A stretch of 64,000 nucleotides of DNA from Dyella lutea (GTDB taxonomy: Bacteria; Pseudomonadota; Gammaproteobacteria; Xanthomonadales; Rhodanobacteraceae): the NCBI RefSeq assembly GCF_024158035.1, contig NZ_JAMZEK010000001.1:1530001-1594000 (forward strand), written 5' to 3'. The notes under the pieces are model-generated. The model was not told where the DNA came from. It worked only from the letters and a program-made list of their open reading frames with translations, and made no database searches. Below are positions 45,564-53,574 of this stretch, one piece after another; position 1 is the stretch's first letter, and each line of letters begins with the position of its first letter. Position numbers and translations under genes: made by a program.

Positions 45564-46256
45564 TCAGTGGGCGACGGCGTCGATCGCCTGCCGGATCAGC
45601 GCGGCAACCAGGGCCGGTGCGGTCACGCTCGGGGTGTGATCGAGCGGATGGCTATGCCGCGTGGCGCCCATCCGCTCGGCCATGAAGGCCTGGGTCTCAC
45701 GCGGGATCATCCGGTCCCGTTCGGCCAGCAGGTACCAGCTCGGCAGGTCGTGCCAGCGCGGGCGATCCATCGGCACCGAGATGCAGGCCGGGGAGAGCGG
45801 TCGCTGCAGCGAGGCGAGCACCGCCTGTTCCTCCGCCGAAGCGTGCTGCGCGAAGGCTTCGGCGAACGCCCGCTCCGGCAGCCAGAGCAGCCCATGTGCA
45901 TCCGGCGCCAGCGTCGGGGCCTGTGGGTGCGGCGTGTCGCGACCGAACACCTCGGCGACGGTCTCGCCCTGGTCCGGCGCCAACGCGGCGACATAGACCA
46001 GGCCCTTCACCTTGTCGCTGCGCGAGCCGCCGATGACGGCGCCGGCGTAGGCATGGCCGACCACCACGGTCGGGCCGTCCACCCGCTCCAATGCGCGATC
46101 CAACGCGGCGACATCGTCGGCGTAGGTGGTGAGCGGAATCGATGGAGTAACCGTCTTTATGCCTTCTTGATGGAGCTTTCGGATGACCTGGGTCCAGCTC
46201 GATCCGTCGGCCCAGGCACCGTGCACCAGTACTGCGGTGATCTCGTTTGTGCGCAT
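45564..46256 (-). CDS. Alpha/beta-hydrolase with Ala at the nucleophile position
   Basis: The 230-residue protein resembles small esterase/hydroxynitrile-lyase-like hydrolases: ITAVLVHGAWADGSSWTQVI and the C-terminal Met-Gly-Ala-Thr-Arg-His-Ser-His segment with the likely catalytic His. The nucleophile elbow reads GHAYAG instead of GHSxGG. The codon is GCC, so Ser is replaced by Ala. Activity may be lost or changed. It diverges from the CGNR regulator gene at 46415. Confidence 0.8.
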   Translation of the reverse strand: MRTNEITAVLVHGAWADGSSWTQVIRKLHQEGIKTVTPSIPLTTYADDVAALDRALERVDGPTVVVGHAYAGAVIGGSRSDKVKGLVYVAALAPDQGETVAEVFGRDTPHPQAPTLAPDAHGLLWLPERAFAEAFAQHASAEEQAVLASLQRPLSPACISVPMDRPRWHDLPSWYLLAERDRMIPRETQAFMAERMGATRHSHPLDHTPSVTAPALVAALIRQAIDAVAH

Positions 46257-46343
46257 GGCATAGACTCCATCTGGCTCTTTTCGATGTCGGCACGCGACGA
46301 GTGCGGTCGTCGCATGCGTAACTTGATAAGGCGTGCTTTGGAG

Positions 46344-46371
46344 GTTATGCCGGGCTAGAATAACTTGTCAA
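46344..46371 (-). promoter_or_regulatory. Candidate sigma-70 promoter for the hydrolase gene
   Basis: On the minus strand TTGACA (46366-46371), 16 bases, CATAAC (46344-46349). It lies in a locally AT-rich part of the 158-base divergent gap between the hydrolase and the CGNR gene. The site overlaps imperfect TTGT...ACAA half-sites, where a repressor could bind. Confidence 0.45.
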
Positions 46372-46414
46372 CAACTATTTTGATGGTTACTGTTCCGCGC
46401 CATGGAGGTGACCC

Positions 46415-47035
46415 GTGAACCTGTCGATACCTGCGCTCTTCGTGGCCGATGCCCCCGGCCTGGATTTCCTCAACACCGTCGCCACGCCGGTTGACACGCC
46501 GCTGGACTGGATCGACGACGGTGCCGGCCTGCTCGACTGGCTCGGGCAGGCCGAGCTGGTGCCGCGCGAGGTGCTGGAGCGTTTCCGCAGCGAAGCGATG
46601 CCAGGCGAGCTGGACCGCGTCGCCGCCCAGGCGCGCGATCTGCGCGAGTGGTTTCGCGACTTCGTGCAGGCGAACAAGGGACGTTCGCTGACGCCGGCGG
46701 CGCTGGAGGAACTGGCGCCGTTGAACCGGTTGCTGGAGCGCGACGAGCTCCATGAGGTTGTCGCTGCCGTGACGGCACCAGCGCACGGCCTGCAGCTGCA
46801 GACCGTACGCCGATGGAAGTCGCCCGAATCGTTGTTGCTGCCGATCGGCGGCACGCTGGCGCGCTTGCTGACCGGCGAAGACTTCGCCTCCGTCAAGGCC
46901 TGCGAAGGTCCCAGCTGCACGCTGCTGTTCGCCGATCACACCCGGGCGCGCAATCGCCGCTGGTGCAGCATGGAGCTGTGCGGCAATCGCGCGAAGCAGG
47001 CCGCGCACCGGCAGCGGGTGCGCGAGCGGCAATGA
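46415..47035 (+). CDS. CGNR zinc-finger (ABATE-domain) regulator
   Basis: The 206-residue protein has an N-terminal ABATE-type region (DAPGLDFLNTVATPVDTPLD). The C-terminal CGNR zinc finger has Cys pairs in CEGPSCTLLFADHTRARNRR and WCSMELCGNRAKQAAHR. CGNR proteins are putative transcription regulators. The GTG start at 46415 has GGAGGT 6-7 bases upstream. The divergent hydrolase gene is the most likely local target, by arrangement only. Confidence 0.85.
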   Translation: MNLSIPALFVADAPGLDFLNTVATPVDTPLDWIDDGAGLLDWLGQAELVPREVLERFRSEAMPGELDRVAAQARDLREWFRDFVQANKGRSLTPAALEELAPLNRLLERDELHEVVAAVTAPAHGLQLQTVRRWKSPESLLLPIGGTLARLLTGEDFASVKACEGPSCTLLFADHTRARNRRWCSMELCGNRAKQAAHRQRVRERQ

Positions 47036-47042
47036 TGTCCGG

Positions 47043-47684
47043 TCAGTAGGCGACGGTGATGCGGCGGTTGGCGGCGTCGCGGCGTTCCACCCGGTCCAGC
47101 AGGGCGACGGCGTAGTCGGCGATCGAGATGCGACTGCGGCCTTGCGCGTCCACCAACAGCTGCTCGCCACCGACGCGGTAGGCGCCAGTGCGTTCGCCGG
47201 GCTCGATCAGCGCCGCCGGGCTCACGTAGGTCCATTCCACCGGCCCGCGGTAGGCGCGGAACGCGGCCAGGGCTTCGCCCTGGGCCTCGGCCTCGGGCTT
47301 CCATGCGGCAGGGAAGTCCGGGTCGTCGAACACCCGGCGACCGGGCGCCACCTCCAGCGAACCGGCGCCGCCGACCCAGACCAGCCGCCTGATACCGGCG
47401 TCGGGCAGGTGGTCCAGCAGGGTGCGGGTATAACCAGGCACGCGGCTGGCGTCCTGATCGCGTCGGGCCGAGAGGCTGGCGATGGCGGCCTCGCTCCCGC
47501 GGACCGCGTCGGTCCAGCTTGCGGGCTGCGCCACATCGGCGGTGACGACGGTCAGGCGATCGTGTCGCTGCGGCAGGCGGGATGCATCGCGAACCACCGC
47601 GATCACCTCATGGCCGCGGGCCAGTGCCTCATCGAGGATGCCCTGGCCAAGGTGGCCGGTGGCGCCGAAAAGTACGAGTTTCAT
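47043..47684 (-). CDS. NAD(P)-binding, NmrA/YwnB-like oxidoreductase
   Basis: The 213-residue protein has the Rossmann start MKLVLFGATGHLGQGILDEA, then HEVIAVVRDASRLPQRHDRL, TVVTADVAQPASWTDAVRGS, and RRLVWVGGAGSLEVAPGRRV. This is the short atypical SDR (YwnB/NmrA-like) pattern without a Tyr-x-x-x-Lys active site. It may be a redox sensor or reductase. It diverges from the LysR gene at 47797, which likely controls it. Confidence 0.83.
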   Translation of the reverse strand: MKLVLFGATGHLGQGILDEALARGHEVIAVVRDASRLPQRHDRLTVVTADVAQPASWTDAVRGSEAAIASLSARRDQDASRVPGYTRTLLDHLPDAGIRRLVWVGGAGSLEVAPGRRVFDDPDFPAAWKPEAEAQGEALAAFRAYRGPVEWTYVSPAALIEPGERTGAYRVGGEQLLVDAQGRSRISIADYAVALLDRVERRDAANRRITVAY

Positions 47685-47796
47685 GGGTTTTCTCCGTAGC
47701 GGGACGGTGTGCAGCTTGCGCTTCGGATTGGTTGCGATAAACGGCCTATGATGCAAATAACTGTAAAGTTCTGATTGACAGTGGAAGGGGCGTGCG

Positions 47797-48699
47797 ATGC
47801 GCGGCGAGCGGACGGACCAGGTCAATCTCAACCGGCTGGCGGTGTTCGTGGCGCTGGTACGCGCGGGCTCGTTCACGGCGGCGGCGGAGCAACTCGGCAT
47901 GACCAAGGCGATGGTCAGCCAGCACCTGGCGAAGCTGGAGCAGGAGCTGGGTGTGACGTTGCTGGTGCGCAGCACGCGACGCATGTCACTGACCGAGGCC
48001 GGCGCCACCTTCCATGCCGACTGCGTGCGGCTGCTCGCCGAGGCCGAGGCGGCGATCGAGCGGGTCGGTACCGCGCGCGACCGGCCCAGCGGCACCCTGC
48101 GCCTGACCGCGTCGCTGGACTACGGCAATGCGGTGATCGTGCCGCATCTGGCCAGCTTCATGCGGCAGCATCCTGCGGTGCAGGTGGACCTGGTGCTCAG
48201 CGACCATGTGAGCGACGTCATCGCCGAGCGTTTCGACCTGGCGATCCGCGGCGGCTGGTTGCGCGATTCCAGCCTGCGCGCCACCCGCCTCGGCAGCTTC
48301 CGGCAGTTGCTGGTGGCGGCTCCGGCCTATCTTGCCGAGCGCGGCACGCCGCGGCGCGTGGACGAGCTGCCTTCGCACAGCGTCGTGGCCATGTCGGCAT
48401 TGCCGAATCCGCTGCGCTGGACCTTCACCGCCCACGGCGGCAAGCGCAGCACGGTGCGGCCGCGACCGCTCGCGCAGGCGAACAGTGCCGCGGCGGTCCG
48501 CGGTCTGGTGCTGGCGGGGGTGGGTATCGCGGTGTTGCCGGACTACCTGGTGGACGAGGACATCCGTGCCGGTCGGCTGGTCGCGCTGCTGACCCATCTG
48601 CACCTGCCCGATGGCGGCATCCATGCCGTATACCCGGGGCCACGCGCACCGGCCAAGGTGCGGGCGTTCATCGAGCACCTGCAGGCCAGCGAAGTCTGA
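47797..48699 (+). CDS. LysR-family transcription regulator
   Basis: The 300-residue protein has an N-terminal winged helix-turn-helix (LNRLAVFVALVRAGSFTAAA, EQLGMTKAMVSQHLAKLEQE) and a LysR substrate-binding domain (PSGTLRLTASLDYGNAVIVP, LAGVGIAVLPDYLVDEDIRA). The layout suggests control of the divergent NAD(P)-binding gene. In the 112-base gap, CTGTAAAGTTCTGATTGACA has a T-N11-A-like arrangement with CTGT/ACAG arms, but this is weak. Confidence 0.9.
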   Translation: MRGERTDQVNLNRLAVFVALVRAGSFTAAAEQLGMTKAMVSQHLAKLEQELGVTLLVRSTRRMSLTEAGATFHADCVRLLAEAEAAIERVGTARDRPSGTLRLTASLDYGNAVIVPHLASFMRQHPAVQVDLVLSDHVSDVIAERFDLAIRGGWLRDSSLRATRLGSFRQLLVAAPAYLAERGTPRRVDELPSHSVVAMSALPNPLRWTFTAHGGKRSTVRPRPLAQANSAAAVRGLVLAGVGIAVLPDYLVDEDIRAGRLVALLTHLHLPDGGIHAVYPGPRAPAKVRAFIEHLQASEV

Positions 48700-48702
48700 G
48701 CC

Positions 48703-49632
48703 TCACTCCACCACGTTGTGGCTCTCGGCCGTGCCCAGCAGCTCCGGCTGGGCCGGTTCGCGCACGTCCCGGTGCAGCAGCGGGTGGATGAACACCGCGC
48801 CGATGATCACCACCACGCCGACATAGAACCACGCGTGCAGTTCGCGCTGCTCGCCGAGCAGCAGGATCGCCAGCACGATTGAATAGACCGGCTCCAGGTT
48901 GGTCACCATCTGCACGCCGAACGCGCTCAGGTGGCGCAGCGCCACCAGCGCCAGCGCGAAGGGCAGCAGGGTGCAGCCGAAGCTCAGCGCGAGCAGCAGC
49001 AGGGTGTCGTGCAGTCCTGGCACCTCGAACGCGCTGCCGGCGTGGGGCAGCAGTGGGGCGAGCAGGGTGAGGAACGCCGTGCCGGTGCCCAGCTCAAGGC
49101 AGGTCACCGTGAGCGGGTCGCCGTGCTCGACCAGGCGCTTGTTGAACGCGCCGAACAGCGCCACGAACAGCGCCGACAGGGCGCCGACCGCGATGCCCAT
49201 GCGCATGCCGTGCGGCACGCCGCCGACCACCATCGCCACGCCCGGCACCACCGCCACGGCGATGAGCAGCTCGCGCGGATCGAACTTCCGGCGCGCGATC
49301 CACGGCTCGATGAAGGACAGGAACACCGGCCCCAGCGCGATGCAGGTGGCGCCCACCGAGGCGTTGGACAGCTTGATCGCGGCGTAGAAGGTGAGCCAGT
49401 GCAGCGACACCAGCACACCGATGCCGGCATAGGCCCAGCGCAGTCGCGACGGCATCGCGCGCAGTCCGCGCCACACCCGCGGCACCAGCAGCAGGCTGCC
49501 GGCCACCAGCAGCATGCGCCACCACACCAGCGGCAACGCCGGCAGTGAGATCAGCTTGCCGAGGATGGCGGTGAAGCCCCACAGCAGGACGCAGAAGTGG
49601 ATCTGCAGGCGGGCCAGGTTGACGGGCTGCAT
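48703..49632 (-). CDS. EamA/DMT-superfamily transporter
   Basis: The 309-residue membrane protein has about ten hydrophobic segments in two EamA-like halves (FCVLLWGFTAILGKLISLPA; LSAFGVQMVTNLEPVYSIVL with the conserved EP, then AILLLGEQREL). Such proteins export amino acids or other metabolites; the substrate is unknown. Its stop is 3 bases beyond the convergent lysR stop. Confidence 0.88.
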   Translation of the reverse strand: MQPVNLARLQIHFCVLLWGFTAILGKLISLPALPLVWWRMLLVAGSLLLVPRVWRGLRAMPSRLRWAYAGIGVLVSLHWLTFYAAIKLSNASVGATCIALGPVFLSFIEPWIARRKFDPRELLIAVAVVPGVAMVVGGVPHGMRMGIAVGALSALFVALFGAFNKRLVEHGDPLTVTCLELGTGTAFLTLLAPLLPHAGSAFEVPGLHDTLLLLALSFGCTLLPFALALVALRHLSAFGVQMVTNLEPVYSIVLAILLLGEQRELHAWFYVGVVVIIGAVFIHPLLHRDVREPAQPELLGTAESHNVVE

Positions 49633-49684
49633 GGGGCGGCGTGGGCGCGGGGGAGGTGCGCCATTCTAGCCGTCCGCCGCGCGG

Positions 49685-51880
49685 TTATTTCGACGATCGC
49701 CGCTTGGGCTCGCCGACCCGCAGGTCGCCGGTTCCGCGCAGCTGCTGCAGTACCCGCTGACAGGTGTTCGGAGGTTGGTCGTGGTCCGGCGAGATCAGTG
49801 CCAGCAGCGCGGCGGCTGGTGCTGCAACGGCGCCGAGTGCGACCGCGCCGCCGGCGCGCAGGGCGAGCGGCCCGGCCTGCACGCCGACATCGGGGTGCTT
49901 GAGCGTGCCGCGCACGTACAGCGGCGAGCGCAGTGACAGGATGCGCAGGCCTTTGGTCTGCGGCCTCACGTCGAGGTCGAGCTTTTCGCTGGCCATGTCC
50001 ACCGTTCCGTCCACGTCGATCTCGGCGTCCTTGGTATCGAAGACGAACAGACGGGTACGGAACAGGCCGTGGTGCGCCGAGAGGTCGGTGGCGGCGCAGT
50101 CGATCTGCACGGTGCGGTCGCCGAACAGCTTGCCGAGGATGATGTTGCCCACGTTGAGACCGGCGGCTTCCAGCAGGTTGCGACTGATCGCGCCATCGTT
50201 CATCAGCAGCTTCACCTCGCCGTTGGCGCTGCCCAGCAGTGCGGCGACCGAGTTGCCCGCGGCGTCGAGGTCGGTGCGGCCGTTGATCTCGCCCAGGCTG
50301 GTGCGCATGGCATCGAACTCCGGGAACAGCGCCTTGAGCCGGATGTGCCGGGCGTCGAGTTCGGCGTGGCCGCGCATCGGCGACTGGCCACCATCCAGCG
50401 TGAGCTGGCCGTGGACCTTGCCGCCGGCCAGCCCGAAGGCGAGCGGATCGAGCGTGAGCCTGCCGCCGTCCATCACCAGGTGGGTGGCGAGCGAGTCGAT
50501 CGGCAGCGCCTTCATGTGCGAGACGTGGGCGGCGGCGAAGGTCACGTCCGCGTCCATCGCCCGCCAGCGGTCGGTGCGGAATGGCTCCACCGGCAGCGCC
50601 TTGTCCGCCGGCTGGGCAGTGCCGTCGCCGCGCTGCCTTTTCTCCGCGTTGCTGTCCGCGCCGATCAGCGGCGCGAGGTCGCCGAACTCCAGCTCCTGCG
50701 AATGCAGGTCGCCGCTCAGCTTCGGCCGCGGGTCGCCGGTGACGAAGCGCAGGTTGCCGGACAGGTCGCTGTCGCCCACCCGGCCGTGGAAATGGCGATA
50801 GTCGAAGCGGCTGCCGTGGTCGCCGAGGCGGGCGCTGAGGTCGCCCCGAGTCGCGTAGGGGTGGGTGTCGGGCAGGGTGACGCCAAGCAGCGGATACAGT
50901 CTGGCCATGCTGGTGCCGGCGAACCACAGGTGCAGGTCCAGCGCGCCCAGGTGCAGCGGATCGGTGAGCGTGCCGGCCAGGCCGATGTGGGTGTCGCCCA
51001 CCTGCAGCTGCGCCTGCACCGGGAACGGACGGTCCTTGCGCTGCAGGGCAAGCACCGCGCCGATGCGTCCGCTGCCCTTGGCAGGCGCGCCCTGGTAATG
51101 GCCTTCGGCGGTCCAGCGGAACTGGTAGCGCGTGTCGCGGGCAGCGCCGTCGGCCTTGCCGACATCGTCGCCCTTCGTGCCGTGCCCGTCCTTGCCCGGG
51201 GTTTTGTCGGTCGCGGCGTCGCCGGCGACCGCCTTGGCCGCGCTGGCACCGGCTACGTCGCGTGCCTGCGTCTGCGCCGCCTGTTCGCTCTGAGCGACGA
51301 CCTGGTCGTAGGGCATCGCTTTCTGCAGCGGCTCGATCTGCACGGTCAGGTCGGTCTTGTGTGTCGCGTCGTCCAGCGTCACGCGACCTCTGTCGAAACC
51401 TACATTGCCGAGCTGCAGCGACCAGCGCGGCGCCCTGTCGCCGTGCGGCAGGGTGAAGGTCCAGTTGTTGCGGCCCTGGCCGTCGCGCTCCAGTTCCACG
51501 CCCGGCTGCACCAGTTGCAGCGACGGCACGTCGATGCGGTGCGCCAGCAGCGCCAGTGGCGAGAGCCGGAAGCGCAGTGCATCCAGATGGGCGAAGTGCG
51601 GCTGCTTCGTCCAGCCGGGATTGGCGATCGTGATGTCGCGCGCGGTGAACTCCGGCCACGGCAGCCAGCTGCGCCAGCCGGGTTGGTCCTGCGGCCGGCG
51701 CCAGTTCACCGTGAGATCGCCGTGGATCGCGAACGGGCGGCCGATGGCCTGGCTCACCTTGTCGTCGATGAACGGTTTGAGACGGTTCCAGTCGAACAGC
51801 GCCACGACGAGCACCAGCAGCCCCGTCAGCGCGACCAGGGCGGCGACGATCCAGGCAACGATCCTGCGGCGGCGTGTCAT
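49685..51880 (-). CDS. AsmA-family protein
   Basis: A 731-residue protein with one N-terminal membrane helix (IVAWIVAALVALTGLLVLVV) and a long periplasmic body. The AsmA signature is near the start (NRLKPFIDDKVSQAIGRPFA, IHGDLTVNWR) and the conserved end carries SANGEVKLLMNDGAISRNLL and GTVDMASEKLDLDVRPQTKG. AsmA-like proteins are implicated in phospholipid transport to, or assembly of, the outer membrane. A charged insert (about 200-225, rich in Ala/Lys/Gly/Asp) is a variable region. Confidence 0.9.
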   Translation of the reverse strand: MTRRRRIVAWIVAALVALTGLLVLVVALFDWNRLKPFIDDKVSQAIGRPFAIHGDLTVNWRRPQDQPGWRSWLPWPEFTARDITIANPGWTKQPHFAHLDALRFRLSPLALLAHRIDVPSLQLVQPGVELERDGQGRNNWTFTLPHGDRAPRWSLQLGNVGFDRGRVTLDDATHKTDLTVQIEPLQKAMPYDQVVAQSEQAAQTQARDVAGASAAKAVAGDAATDKTPGKDGHGTKGDDVGKADGAARDTRYQFRWTAEGHYQGAPAKGSGRIGAVLALQRKDRPFPVQAQLQVGDTHIGLAGTLTDPLHLGALDLHLWFAGTSMARLYPLLGVTLPDTHPYATRGDLSARLGDHGSRFDYRHFHGRVGDSDLSGNLRFVTGDPRPKLSGDLHSQELEFGDLAPLIGADSNAEKRQRGDGTAQPADKALPVEPFRTDRWRAMDADVTFAAAHVSHMKALPIDSLATHLVMDGGRLTLDPLAFGLAGGKVHGQLTLDGGQSPMRGHAELDARHIRLKALFPEFDAMRTSLGEINGRTDLDAAGNSVAALLGSANGEVKLLMNDGAISRNLLEAAGLNVGNIILGKLFGDRTVQIDCAATDLSAHHGLFRTRLFVFDTKDAEIDVDGTVDMASEKLDLDVRPQTKGLRILSLRSPLYVRGTLKHPDVGVQAGPLALRAGGAVALGAVAAPAAALLALISPDHDQPPNTCQRVLQQLRGTGDLRVGEPKRRSSK

Positions 51881-51990
51881 CGCGCGCTACTCCCGGGCGT
51901 GTTTCCGAGCGACCGGGATAGCCGTCGGCGCGGCAAGATTTCGTGCGCGTACCGTGCAGTCGGCGGCGACGATTCAGCGAAGGGTTGCGT

Positions 51991-52767
51991 TCAGTCCGCG
52001 GCTTTCCAGTAACCGGTGGCCTTCAGGCAGTCCTTCGCCACGCCGCGCCCTTCCAGGGACTGGCGCAGGCGACGCGCGCGCCCCGACTCGGCGGCGATCC
52101 AGCAGAAGGTTTCTCCGGCGGGCAGGGCCCAGTCGGCCAGCGCCTGCTCCAGGCGCTTGCTGGTGGCGGCATCGGCACCGTCGCGCGACAGCCACTGGAT
52201 CGTCGTGTCGGCATATGAGGTCAGCGTCTGCCGGTCGGCGTCGCCGGGAATCTCGACGAAGGCCACCGCGCGCTTGCCGGGCGGCAGCTCCTCCAGCCAG
52301 CGGCCGATCGCCGGCAGCGCGGTCTCGTCGCCGAACATCGCATAGGTGTCGAAGTCGTCGGCAACGAGCATCGAGCCGCGCGGGCCGCCGGCACCGATCG
52401 TCTGCCCCGGCGCGGCCTGTGCCGCCCAGCTGGCGGCCGGGCCGTCGCCGTGAAGCACGAAGTCGATGGTCAGCTCGTTCGCCTCGGCATCGTGGCGGCG
52501 GGGTGTGTAGTCGCGCATCGGCGAGTAGTCCACGCCGGCCTCATGGATCGGCCCGTCCGGGCCGATCTCCGGTCGCACGATCGCGCCGCGGGCGTTGGGG
52601 AAGAACAGCTTCACATGGTCGTCCGGCGCGGCGCTGACGAAGCCGCGCAGCGCCTCGCCGCCGAATACGACGCGGCGCATGTGCGGGGTCAGCGTCTCGA
52701 CGCGACGCACTTCCAGTGTGCGGAACACCAGCGGATGGCGCAGGGAGGTGTGGACATGGGCAGTCAT
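51991..52767 (-). CDS. yqjH: Siderophore-interacting NAD(P)H-dependent ferric reductase, YqjH-like
   Basis: This flavoprotein family reduces ferric siderophores in the cytoplasm to release iron. The 258-residue protein has the FAD domain (TPHMRRVVFGGEALRGFVSA, then MRDYTPRRHDAEANELTIDF) and the NAD(P)-binding SIP domain (MFGDETALPAIGRWLEELPP). It ends in the typical GYWKAAD. The start at 52767 lies 10 bases after the PadR gene; an alternative at 52791 would overlap it. Cotranscription with a YqjI-like regulator mirrors the yqjI/yqjH gene partnership of E. coli. Confidence 0.88.
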   Translation of the reverse strand: MTAHVHTSLRHPLVFRTLEVRRVETLTPHMRRVVFGGEALRGFVSAAPDDHVKLFFPNARGAIVRPEIGPDGPIHEAGVDYSPMRDYTPRRHDAEANELTIDFVLHGDGPAASWAAQAAPGQTIGAGGPRGSMLVADDFDTYAMFGDETALPAIGRWLEELPPGKRAVAFVEIPGDADRQTLTSYADTTIQWLSRDGADAATSKRLEQALADWALPAGETFCWIAAESGRARRLRQSLEGRGVAKDCLKATGYWKAAD

Positions 52768-52777
52768 CGACGCGTGC

Positions 52778-53461
52778 TCACTCCCCGCCACCGCTGGCGA
52801 TCTCGCTGGCGGCCCGCTCGAGGATCTTCGCCACGCGCTGAGCCTCGGCCTTGTTCCAGTCGGTGCCGCGCATCAGCAGGGCATGCTTGAGCGCATGCAT
52901 CGCCTTGTGCACGGCTTCCGGCATGGCGGCCCGGGCAGCCATGCGGGCGGTGTGGCGGGTCTGTTCCAGCACCGCCTCCACCGCTTCGCGGTTCTCGTCG
53001 AGGAAAACGCGGCCCTCGTCGGTGATCGCGTAGCGCTTGCGACCGCCGGCCTCCGGCTGCACCTCGGCGTGGCCGATCTCCTCCAGCATGGTCAGCGTCG
53101 GATAGATCGCGCCGGGGCTCGGGCTGTACTGGCCGTTGAACATCTCCTCGATGGTGCGGATCAGCTCGTAGCCGTGGCGCGGCTGCTGCTCGATCAGGGC
53201 AAGCAGCAGCAGGCGCAGGTCGCCGTGGCCGAACATGCGGCCGCCGCCGCGACGGTGGCCGCCGCGCAGGCCGGCGCCCAGCTCGGCGAAGGCATCGCCG
53301 CGGTCGCCGCCGAACGGGCCGCCGCGCCAGCCGTGGCGGCCGGCTTCGCGCAGGTGCTCGCGGGCATGGTCGAAGAAGGCGCGCCAGTCGCCGCGATGGA
53401 AGGGGCGGTGGTCGTGATGGTCATGGCGATCGCCGTGGAAGCCGTGGTGATGGCAGCGCAT
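52778..53461 (-). CDS. yqjI: PadR-family repressor with His-rich N-terminus, YqjI-like
   Basis: The 227-residue protein begins with a His-rich tail (MRCHHHGFHGDRHDHHDHR) and a Gly/Arg/His-rich stretch. The PadR winged helix follows (MFGHGDLRLLLLALIEQQPR, HGYELIRTIEEMFNGQYSPS, PGAIYPTLTMLEEIG) and then a helical dimerisation domain. This order matches E. coli YqjI, a nickel-responsive repressor of the reductase gene yqjH; that function is known for YqjI and inferred here. The neighbour yqjH-like gene supports the call. Candidate operators lie in the divergent gap before the ABC exporter gene. Confidence 0.88.
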   Translation of the reverse strand: MRCHHHGFHGDRHDHHDHRPFHRGDWRAFFDHAREHLREAGRHGWRGGPFGGDRGDAFAELGAGLRGGHRRGGGRMFGHGDLRLLLLALIEQQPRHGYELIRTIEEMFNGQYSPSPGAIYPTLTMLEEIGHAEVQPEAGGRKRYAITDEGRVFLDENREAVEAVLEQTRHTARMAARAAMPEAVHKAMHALKHALLMRGTDWNKAEAQRVAKILERAASEIASGGGE

Positions 53462-53465
53462 GATG

Positions 53466-53520
53466 TATCTCCGATATATCGTTGTTGACCCGTAAAAGAT
53501 ATATCGTAAGAATATCGAAA
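53466..53520. promoter_or_regulatory. Candidate PadR/YqjI operators between regulator and ABC exporter
   Basis: The 113-base gap is strikingly AT-rich. It contains the perfect palindrome CGATATATCG (53472-53481), then GATATATCG (53499-53506 region) and AATATCG near 53511-53517. Repeated TATC/GATA half-sites are a plausible binding array for the PadR repressor, controlling both directions. No promoter could be fixed with certainty within it. Confidence 0.55.
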
Positions 53521-53574
53521 GACAAGTCCCGCCCGTCGGCGGTATTCCTTACCCGATCTTCCCAAGGAGCATCG

